Below, in pieces: positions 5,292 to 11,611 of a stretch of DNA of 11,611 nucleotides (the first letter of the stretch is position 1; each line of letters starts with the position of its first letter). The position numbers and the translations under genes were made by a program. Source of the DNA: an uncultured Pseudomonadota bacterium (GTDB taxonomy: Bacteria > Myxococcota_A > Polyangia > HGW-17); contig CALKWH010000448.1 of NCBI GenBank assembly GCA_938004375.1, positions 1 to 11,611 of the forward strand, read 5' to 3'. A model generated the notes under the pieces. It made no database searches. It worked only from the letters and a program-made list of their open reading frames with translations, and had not been told where the DNA came from.

Positions 5292-6221
5292 CTATAGTTT
5301 TCCCCGCCAGGCGTCGAGGACCTCGGCGGGGGCGCCGGCCTTCTGCAACAGGTCGATCAGGCGTGCGCCGGCGCGGGTGCGCTCGGGGCCAGGCGGCAGG
5401 GCGTCCACGGCGCGCTCGAGCCAGATCCGCCCCGCCTCCGGGTCGCCCTGGCCCTCTGCCAGCGCGGCGAGCTTGAGCGCCACGGTGCCGTCGTGCCGGC
5501 GCTCCCAGGCGGCCGCGTAGGCCTCGATGGCCTGCCGCTTCTTCGAGGGCATGCGGGCGAACACGTCGCCGGTGTCCACCAGGCTCACGAACTCGGGGGA
5601 GGGCGGATCGGCGGGGCGCTCGACCCTGCGGGCGTCGGGATCGTCGGTCGGCGGAGCGTCGGAGACCCGGGCGATGACGCGCTCGAAGAAGTTCTGCATG
5701 GAGTTGCCGGCCTCGTCCACGGGATCGGCGGGGTCGTGGAGCGGCTCGATGGCCGGATCCAGGCCCGAGACGCCGACCGGCCTGGGCGCCGCGGGCTTCG
5801 GGGTCGCGGGCGGTGCCGCCGGCTTCTTCGCGCCGCCGGCTTTCCCCGCGGGGCCTTCGGGGACCGGCGGCGGCAGCTCCGGGGCGCGCGCGGCGAAGGC
5901 CTCGCAGAAGGTCTGCGCGGCCTCGACGTCCCGCGGGTACACCTTCAGTGGATATTCGCGGCCGTCCACGGCGGTGGCGGTGAGGGTGTCCTCGAACTGC
6001 CACTCCTTCAGGGTGAAGGGCCGGGCCGGATCCATGGGCACCTTCGTCCATGGGTCGCTGTAGCTGGCGCGGGTCAGCGCCCAGCAGCCGGACGAGAGCA
6101 GCACGAAGATCGTCTGGCCCCAGTTGGCGTCGAGGCCGGTCTCGAGCTCGAGGACCGCCTCGGCCGGGGCGTCGGGGAAGTGCAGCGCGAGGGCCTCGCG
6201 GGCGTCGCGGGAGAGGGTCAT
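5292..6221 (-). CDS. Unrecognised protein: possible PH-like N-terminus, Pro/Ala linker, helical TPR-like C-terminus
   Basis: A 309-residue protein with no signal peptide or membrane segment. Residues about 20-112 alternate beta-like stretches (TIFVLLSSGCWALT, DTLTATAVDGREYPLKVY) and end in a helix, a pattern reminiscent of bacterial PH-like domains; this is only a resemblance. A Pro/Ala/Gly/Lys-rich linker covers about 114-150. An acidic, Pro-rich stretch follows, and the last 80 residues are helical with TPR-like character (AAWERRHDGTVALKLAALAEGQGD, then PEAGRIWLERAVDALPPGPE). The start is set by AGGAGGAG five bases before the ATG at 6221, which overlaps the HD gene stop as ATGA, so translation is probably coupled. 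An upstream in-frame start at 6329 would lie inside the HD gene. It is last in the operon, followed by a hairpin. Function is unknown; an adaptor or scaffold role for its operon partners is only a guess. Confidence 0.8.
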   Translation of the reverse strand: MTLSRDAREALALHFPDAPAEAVLELETGLDANWGQTIFVLLSSGCWALTRASYSDPWTKVPMDPARPFTLKEWQFEDTLTATAVDGREYPLKVYPRDVEAAQTFCEAFAARAPELPPPVPEGPAGKAGGAKKPAAPPATPKPAAPRPVGVSGLDPAIEPLHDPADPVDEAGNSMQNFFERVIARVSDAPPTDDPDARRVERPADPPSPEFVSLVDTGDVFARMPSKKRQAIEAYAAAWERRHDGTVALKLAALAEGQGDPEAGRIWLERAVDALPPGPERTRAGARLIDLLQKAGAPAEVLDAWRGKL

Positions 6222-6796
6222 GGCGTCTCCTCCTGGGGCGCGCCGAGCCCCAGGAGCGGGGCCAGCGGCGTCATGGCGTCGATGGCGAGCTGGAAGAACT
6301 CGTCCAGCGTGAGGCCGAGCTTCTCGCACTCGAGGATGGTGTCCCGGTCCACGTTCGCGGCGAAGCTCTTCTCCTTCATCTTCTTCTTCAGGCTCTTCGG
6401 AGTCATCCCGTCGAAGCCCCCCGGGCGCACCAGCGCGTTGGCGGCGACGAGCCCGGTGACCGTCTCCCCGCAGCGCAGGGCCCAGCCAAGCGGGCTGTCC
6501 GGGGGCGGCGCGCCGTTGTTGTCGTAGTTGTGGGACACGATCGCCCGCACCGCCTCGGGGGGCAGGTGGCCGGCGAGCAGGTCGGCGGCCGGGAGCCCGT
6601 GGCGGGCGATCTCCTGGGCGGTGGCCGGGAAGTCCACGTCGTGGAGCAGGCCGCAGCGCGCCCAGAGCGCCTCGTCGGCCCCCAGCCGGCGGGCCAGGGC
6701 GGCGAGCACCGCCTCGCTCTCGAGGCAGTGCAGCCGCAGGCTGGGCTCTGGACCCTGGGCGTCGAACAGCGCGAGGGCCTCGTCCCGGGAGATCAC
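6218..6796 (-). CDS. HD-superfamily predicted hydrolase (COG2316-like)
   Basis: A 192-residue cytoplasmic protein of the HD phosphohydrolase superfamily, metal-dependent enzymes acting mostly on nucleotides or phosphate esters. Visible features are His23, the HD pair H52-D53 in GLLHDVDF, HN at 89-90, and a C-terminal block (TPKSLKKKMKEKSFAANVDRD, then a Leu-rich helix) that resembles the uncharacterised COG2316 group. The substrate is unknown. Where relatives usually have DELTGL the sequence reads ETVTGL, so the last metal-ligand position seems to be Glu111 rather than Asp; this rests on recall of the family and needs an alignment. The start is GTG at 6796, overlapping the macroglobulin stop (6795-6793) as GTGA, with GAGGTGG just upstream. 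It overlaps the next gene as ATGA. Why an HD hydrolase is coupled to an exported macroglobulin is unclear. Confidence 0.85.
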   Translation of the reverse strand: MISRDEALALFDAQGPEPSLRLHCLESEAVLAALARRLGADEALWARCGLLHDVDFPATAQEIARHGLPAADLLAGHLPPEAVRAIVSHNYDNNGAPPPDSPLGWALRCGETVTGLVAANALVRPGGFDGMTPKSLKKKMKEKSFAANVDRDTILECEKLGLTLDEFFQLAIDAMTPLAPLLGLGAPQEETP

Positions 6797-9700
6797 GGCA
6801 CCACCTCGACGGTCTCGCCGGCGGCGCGGCCGAACACCTCGGGGTGGTACATCTCCATCGCCCGGGTGGGCGGCGCCGTGAACGTGCCGATGGTGGTGGC
6901 GCGCGCCAGGTAGACGTATTCGTACACGCCGGCGTGGAGCTGGTCGTAGTAGGCTACGAAGCGGTCGTCTCGCATCTCGGAGTGGCTGGGCTGGTGCCAC
7001 CACCACGAGTAGGACGGGCTCACCACGCTCGCCCCCTGGCCCTTCTTGGTCGGGCGCCGGGAGCTGGTGTTCAACTGCAGGTCCACGCCCTCGAAGCCGG
7101 CCGGGAACGGATCTTCCAGCGCGACGAAGTGCCGGCGGTCCTGCACGATGATCGTGACCTTGACGCGCACGGTCTCGCCGGCCTTCACCCGCCATTTGCC
7201 CGGGGCGACCAGCTTCACGGCCTCGTCGTCGTCCTCCATGGACTCGTAGCTGCGCTTCACGAAGATCCCCTGGCTCTCCGGGGGCAGGTTCAGGCTGGCC
7301 GGGACGTAGGCCAGGCCCAGCCGGTAGTAGAGCTTGCCGGGGCCGTCCTTGGTGAGGATCAGGCGGCCGGCGCCCTGCTCGATCAGGGTCTTCATGGGGA
7401 CGCGGGCGTGCACGATGTCCATCGAGCGGCCCAGGAAGTGCTTGTTGCCGGCCCAGAGCTTGCCGTACCACACGTCGGTCTTGAAGTCGGGGGTCTCGGC
7501 CTCGATCACGCGGAAATAGGCGGCCAGGGCGTCGAGCACGAAGGCGTTTCCCTGGGAGGTCTCCCAGTCGCCGCGCACCCGCGCGGACATTAGGCCGCGG
7601 ACGATCTTGGACAAAAGGACGTGCTGCGGATCCATGTCGAGGAGCACGCGCAGCACCACGGCGTCGGTGCGGGCCTGGGAGTGCATGAGCAGGGCGAGGC
7701 CTTCGGTGGTGACCTCGGCGAAGTGGGCGCCGGCGGCCGTCTCGACGGCGGCGTTCTCCAGCGTGCGCTGGAGCTCCTGCACCTTGTCGGACTTGCCCTC
7801 GATGCGCCACAGGGCGTGGAGCAGCCAGGTGCGGGCCAGGAAGCCGACCTCGTCGCGCTTGCCGTACAGGCGGTGCAGGTTGCTCTTCAGGCGCCAGCGG
7901 TCCATCTGCTGCGGGGTGAACAACTTCAGGCGCTGCAGCTCGGTGAGCACCCAGCCGGCGTAGATCTGGGTCGTGTAGGAGTAGTACCACTCGAACTCGT
8001 GGCGGTTCGCCTGGAGCACGCCCTGGAGGAACTCGGCGGCGTCCATGAGGGCGCGGTCGGGGACCTTGAAGCCGGCCTCGCGGGCGCGGATCAGCGCCCA
8101 GGTGACGTACGCGCTCACGAAGCTCCAGGTGACGTAACTCTCGGGCCACAATTTGAAGCCGCCGTTCCAGTGCTGGTAGCTCAGCAGCTCGGCGATGCCC
8201 TTGACGGCCAGCTCCCGGAGCCGCTTCTCGTCGGCGGCGGTGCCCAGCTTGAACTGGGGGATGATGTCCTTGAGCGCGAAGATGGGCACCAGGCGCGAGG
8301 CGATGGCCTCGGAGCACTGGTAGTCGTTCTCGACCAGGAACTTCACCGCGTCCTGCAGGTTGGAGAGGCCGGTGGAGCTCAGGTGCAGGTCCAGGCCGCC
8401 GAACTGCGGCAGGACCTTGTCCGGCGGGGTGATGGGCTGGAGCACGGCGCCGTCGGCCATGCCGTACACGGCGGTGTTCTCGGTGGTCACGGGCACGTGG
8501 ACGGGGATCGGCGGGGCGTTGACGCCGTCGGTCTGGTCCAGGAAGCGGGCGGCGAAGGTGATGCGGGCCTCGCCCGGGTTCGGCGTGCGGACCCGGAAGC
8601 GCAGCTCCTCGGCCTTCTTGCCGCTGAGGTTGGTGGAGAGCACGTCGGGGCCGACCAGCTCGAACCCGGTGCCGCCGATCTTGACCTCGGCCTTGCCCTC
8701 GCGGTCCAGCAGGGTGTTGAGCACCACGGCGGCCTCGAAGGTGTCCTGGTAGTTGGCGAAGCGGGGCAGGGCGGGGCGGACCATGAAGTCCTTGCGAACG
8801 GTGACCTTGTCGTCGGCCGAGCCGAAGCGGTCGGGGGTGGCCGTGTCCATGGCGACCACCATGATGCGGAAGGTCGTCAGGTTCTCGGGCATGGGGATCT
8901 CGAGGCGGGCGACACCGTCGGTGCCGGCCTGTACCTGATTGTTGAAATAGGCGGTGGTGGCGAAGAACGTGCGCATGGTGACCGCGCCGAAGTTGTCACC
9001 GCCCGTCGCCTCCTTCTCGCCGGCGGCCTCCTCGGCCATCTTGCCGGCCGCCGGGGCCATGGGCGCGGCGTCCATGGTGGCCATCTTGGCCGCGCCACGC
9101 ATCAGCCCCCCGCCGCCGCCCAGCCCGTTGCGGGACATCATGGGGGCGGGCTTCGGCTCCATCGACTTCTGCCGTGAGTCGGCCGGGGGTGTCATCTTCG
9201 TCTTCTTGAGCAGGTGGACGCGCAGATCCTCCAGGGCGGTGTAGGGGTACCGGTCGGGATAGAACACGGCCAGCGGGTTGGGCGTGGCGAAGCCCAGCAA
9301 CGACAGCACGCCCTCGTCCACGAGCATGACCGCCAGGCGCGCCTGCACCGGGGAGCCGGCCATGTCGGTGGCCTTGACCTCGAGGGTGATGGGCTCGCCG
9401 GGCTTGATTAGCGGCTTCGACGGCTTCACGGCGAGGTTGATCTTCTTCGCGTCCAGGGAAATGGGGATCCGCACGCGGCCTGTGGCCATCATCGGGCGGC
9501 CCGGATCGTCGTCGGTGTCGCCGCCGGCGACCTTGACGCGGCCGCGCACCAGGGCCACCGAGACGTGCAGGTTGGGCAGGTGCTTCTCCTCGATGGCGAG
9601 CTCCTCGACGTGGGTGGACGAGCTCACCTGGATCTGCCGGTGGCTGACGACGCCCTCGCGCTCGACGGTGAGCATGCCCACCACGGGGTAGAAGGGAGCC

Positions 9701-11562
9701 TGGATTAAAATCTTCGCGCGATCGCCGGGCTTGTAGGGGCCCTCGCGATCCAGCACCAGCTCGAGCTTCTCCTGGTTGTCCTGCTTCCAGGAGACGGCGT
9801 CCTTGCCCGCGACGTACAGGAACCGCTGGGTCACCGCCTCGCGGCCGCCGTCGTCGGTGGCGACGCCCTCGAGCACGTAATAGCCGGCTTTGGCGATGGT
9901 CATCGTGCAGGAGGCGGGCTCGGCGGCGGACGTGAACGTGCAGGAGGCCTTCTCCTCGTCCACGGTTTCGTACGGGTCCTCGCCGGACTCGATCTTCTTC
10001 TCGGCCTTGCGCCGCCACGAGCGAAGCAGCGCGCGGACCTTGACGGGCTTGCCCGCCTTGCGCACGCCCTCGACGTCGACCACGACGCCCTCCACGGCGA
10101 TGGGCTCGCCTTCCTTGATCAGGTTCTTGGCGGTGCGCAGGCCGGTGTAGACCGCGGCCGGATGGACGAGGGTGGTGGCCCGCGAGGAGATGCTCTGGCG
10201 GTTCACGTCGGTCACGTCGGCCTCGAGGGTCAGCAGGCCCGGCTTGCGCGCGGTCTCCGCGTCCTTGGGCTTCGTGATGGTGGTCTTGACGTTCAAAAAG
10301 CCCAGGTCGTCGAGCTGGCCCGAGCCGTCCCCCACGTTCGTGCCGGAGTTGCCGCACCGGCGGCCCCAGCAGCCCCAACGGTAGCGCGTGGGCAGGCCGA
10401 ACGCGTACTCGGGGTGCTTCGGCGGCCGGTAGGACGTCTCCTCGAGGTTGGCCGACCACGAGACGTCGGCCTTCTTCATGGCGGCGCCGAAGGTGTAGCG
10501 TCCCTCGACCGAGGCCGCGAGGGGATCACCGTACAGGTAGGTCTTGGGCGGGATGGTCACGGTCACCACGTGTTCGGGGGTGCGGTAGGCCAGGATGGAG
10601 AAGCCGTGGTACAGGGTGTCCTTCTCGTGGCCGGCGATGCCCTTGACCCTGGCCGAGAAGTTGTAGCGTCCCAGCATGGCGTCGGGGGAGGACTTGAACT
10701 TCACCGCGAACGCGCCGTGGCGGTCGACGGGCGCCTTCCCCTTCTCGACGGACTCGCCCTGGGGGTTCGTGATCTCGTACTCGAGCTCGGCCTTGTCGTA
10801 CATGAGGAACGAGAGCTTGCCCTCGGGGCCGCGGGTCTCGCGCCGCATCCAGCCGGTCAATTGCACGGTGTCGCCGGGGCGGTAGGGATCGCGGTCGGTG
10901 AAGACGTGGCTGCGCAGCCGCGCCTCGGGGGCGGGCGTGTAGTAGGTCGAGTACGACGACGTGTAGCCCCCGTCGACGCCGGAGCCGTCGAGGACGACGA
11001 AGGCCGTGTCGTTGGTGTCGCCGGCCACGATCAGGTACTGGCCGATCTTCGTGGCCTCGGGGCCGGGCGCGGCGACCGTGCCGTCGGCGGCGGTGACGCC
11101 CTGCCAGAGCGGCTCGGCCTTGGAGCCGGACTTCGGCTGCACCATGATCCTCACCGGGACGCCGCCGCGGACCTTGCCGTCGCTGAGCCCGGTGACCAGC
11201 ACGTGGATGCGGTCGGCGTCGTAGCGGGCGGTCAGGCCCAGCGAGGTCACCTGCACCACCAGTTGGCGGTAGGGGCTGTCCCAGCGCGAGACCTTCAGGT
11301 CGGGGCTGTTGATCTCGACGAACAGGACGCCGTTCTTCCGTTTGAGGGCGCGGTCCAGCTCGACGTGGGTGAGCTCGCGCTGGTTCTTCTTTTTATTGAA
11401 GGTCATCTGCCAGGTGGCCGCCGGCGTGCCCAGGGGCTTGGACGGCGGATCTCGGTCGTCGCCATCGTAGTAGCGGCCTGCGGCCTGAAGCGCGGTGAAG
11501 AGGTCCTCGGGGGCGACCGCGAAGAGCTTCACGGTGGCCGGCTTCAGGTTGTTCATCGAGGG
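6793..11562 (-). CDS. Bacterial alpha-2-macroglobulin family protein lacking the thioester glutamine (5' end missing)
   Basis: At least 1589 residues, open to the genomic edge. The methionine at 11556 is probably internal, because no signal peptide follows and the frame is open upstream. Family features in order (numbered from that methionine): an MG2-type segment TDRDPYRPGDTVQLTGW (about 220-236); YRTPEHVVTV (MG3/4); YKPGDRAKILIQAPFYP (MG5/6); VDEGVLSLLGFATPNPLAVFY; a Gly/Ala/Met/Pro-rich, Lys-containing linker (about 784-855) where the bait region would lie; the MG7 region TTAYFNNQVQ to VRPALPRF; a helical thioester-domain region; and a C-terminal LEDPFPAGFE to MYHPEVFGR block. Bacterial homologues are periplasmic protease traps or envelope proteins. 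The thioester motif CxEQ is CSEA (C1081-A1084), so the Cys-Gln thioester cannot form. Such proteins often neighbour pbpC; here the downstream partners are an HD hydrolase and an unknown protein. Confidence 0.92.
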   Translation of the reverse strand, partial: PSMNNLKPATVKLFAVAPEDLFTALQAAGRYYDGDDRDPPSKPLGTPAATWQMTFNKKKNQRELTHVELDRALKRKNGVLFVEINSPDLKVSRWDSPYRQLVVQVTSLGLTARYDADRIHVLVTGLSDGKVRGGVPVRIMVQPKSGSKAEPLWQGVTAADGTVAAPGPEATKIGQYLIVAGDTNDTAFVVLDGSGVDGGYTSSYSTYYTPAPEARLRSHVFTDRDPYRPGDTVQLTGWMRRETRGPEGKLSFLMYDKAELEYEITNPQGESVEKGKAPVDRHGAFAVKFKSSPDAMLGRYNFSARVKGIAGHEKDTLYHGFSILAYRTPEHVVTVTIPPKTYLYGDPLAASVEGRYTFGAAMKKADVSWSANLEETSYRPPKHPEYAFGLPTRYRWGCWGRRCGNSGTNVGDGSGQLDDLGFLNVKTTITKPKDAETARKPGLLTLEADVTDVNRQSISSRATTLVHPAAVYTGLRTAKNLIKEGEPIAVEGVVVDVEGVRKAGKPVKVRALLRSWRRKAEKKIESGEDPYETVDEEKASCTFTSAAEPASCTMTIAKAGYYVLEGVATDDGGREAVTQRFLYVAGKDAVSWKQDNQEKLELVLDREGPYKPGDRAKILIQAPFYPVVGMLTVEREGVVSHRQIQVSSSTHVEELAIEEKHLPNLHVSVALVRGRVKVAGGDTDDDPGRPMMATGRVRIPISLDAKKINLAVKPSKPLIKPGEPITLEVKATDMAGSPVQARLAVMLVDEGVLSLLGFATPNPLAVFYPDRYPYTALEDLRVHLLKKTKMTPPADSRQKSMEPKPAPMMSRNGLGGGGGLMRGAAKMATMDAAPMAPAAGKMAEEAAGEKEATGGDNFGAVTMRTFFATTAYFNNQVQAGTDGVARLEIPMPENLTTFRIMVVAMDTATPDRFGSADDKVTVRKDFMVRPALPRFANYQDTFEAAVVLNTLLDREGKAEVKIGGTGFELVGPDVLSTNLSGKKAEELRFRVRTPNPGEARITFAARFLDQTDGVNAPPIPVHVPVTTENTAVYGMADGAVLQPITPPDKVLPQFGGLDLHLSSTGLSNLQDAVKFLVENDYQCSEAIASRLVPIFALKDIIPQFKLGTAADEKRLRELAVKGIAELLSYQHWNGGFKLWPESYVTWSFVSAYVTWALIRAREAGFKVPDRALMDAAEFLQGVLQANRHEFEWYYSYTTQIYAGWVLTELQRLKLFTPQQMDRWRLKSNLHRLYGKRDEVGFLARTWLLHALWRIEGKSDKVQELQRTLENAAVETAAGAHFAEVTTEGLALLMHSQARTDAVVLRVLLDMDPQHVLLSKIVRGLMSARVRGDWETSQGNAFVLDALAAYFRVIEAETPDFKTDVWYGKLWAGNKHFLGRSMDIVHARVPMKTLIEQGAGRLILTKDGPGKLYYRLGLAYVPASLNLPPESQGIFVKRSYESMEDDDEAVKLVAPGKWRVKAGETVRVKVTIIVQDRRHFVALEDPFPAGFEGVDLQLNTSSRRPTKKGQGASVVSPSYSWWWHQPSHSEMRDDRFVAYYDQLHAGVYEYVYLARATTIGTFTAPPTRAMEMYHPEVFGRAAGETVEVVP

Positions 11563-11611
11563 AGATCGGAAGAGCGTCGTGTAGGGAAAGAGTGTAGATA
11601 TCGGTGGTAGG
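11563..11611 (-). other. Illumina universal (P5-side) adapter, inverted copy, not genomic
   Basis: From AGATCGGAAGAGC at 11563 onward the sequence is the reverse complement of the same universal adapter found at the left end, with a few mismatches toward the terminus. The two copies form an artificial terminal inverted repeat. Long plus-strand frames ending here acquire the adapter-encoded tail RSEERRVGKECR and are not real. Confidence 0.97.

Noticed and set aside
6218..8317. A single 699-codon minus-strand frame covering the HD gene and part of the macroglobulin
   Set aside because: Only its last 192 codons are the real HD gene; the upstream part is an Arg/Pro-rich wrong-frame reading of the macroglobulin gene.
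7621..9177. Long plus-strand frame (518 codons) antisense to the macroglobulin
   Set aside because: A consequence of strong codon bias in the GC-rich sense gene; composition is Gly/Leu/Val/Glu-rich with no domain. The 10162-11610 frame is the same kind and runs into adapter.
8996..10459. 487-codon minus-strand frame within the macroglobulin
   Set aside because: A wrong-frame shadow rich in Arg, Gly and Pro; the correct frame runs unbroken through it with clear family motifs.
1..11611. Terminal inverted repeats as in a transposon or linear plasmid
   Set aside because: The inverted ends match sequencing adapters, and no transposase or replication gene is present.

Overview
This 11.6 kb window is one sequenced molecule with Illumina adapter at both ends: about bases 1-48 and 11563-11611 carry the same universal (P5-side) adapter in inverted orientation. 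Only about 49-11562 is genomic, and the genes at both edges are cut by fragmentation. The DNA is GC-rich, with four-base ATGA/GTGA gene overlaps and GGAGG-like ribosome binding sites. Its gene content (PilZ fused to a J-like region, an alpha-2-macroglobulin family protein, a multidomain c-di-GMP protein, a CheR-type methyltransferase) suggests a Gram-negative bacterium, perhaps of the former Deltaproteobacteria (Myxococcota, Desulfobacterota or relatives). That placement is inference. No rRNA, tRNA, CRISPR array or mobile element was seen.

Left region (49-4543): a signalling cluster. On the minus strand, in transcription order, are a predicted globin-coupled c-di-GMP phosphodiesterase with a degenerate GGDEF and an intact EAL domain (3529-1727), a CheR-type methyltransferase (1612-782), and the N-terminal part of a membrane receptor with a four-helix-bundle sensor and a HAMP domain (785 to the edge), which overlaps cheR by four bases. 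Divergently, after a 132-base shared intergenic region, is a PilZ protein (3662-4543) with a degenerate J-domain-like segment lacking HPD and a short TPR-like C-terminus. A c-di-GMP-degrading enzyme and a c-di-GMP reader are thus head to head, next to chemosensory-type genes.

Middle (4540-5291): an ICMT-like integral membrane methyltransferase on the minus strand ends tail to tail with the PilZ gene, with overlapping stop codons. Upstream of it is a 176-base intergenic region holding five perfect TCGAAA hexamers, a 15-base near-palindrome and a strong 9-bp hairpin that probably terminates the next operon.

Right region (5292-11562): a tightly coupled minus-strand operon. It begins with a large alpha-2-macroglobulin family protein (5' end missing) whose thioester motif reads CSEA, not CxEQ. 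An HD-superfamily hydrolase resembling COG2316 follows (GTGA overlap), then an unrecognised protein with a possible PH-like N-terminus, a Pro/Ala linker and a helical, TPR-like C-terminus (ATGA overlap).

The points most worth attention are the globin-phosphodiesterase/PilZ-J divergent pair and the thioester-less macroglobulin in an unusual operon.
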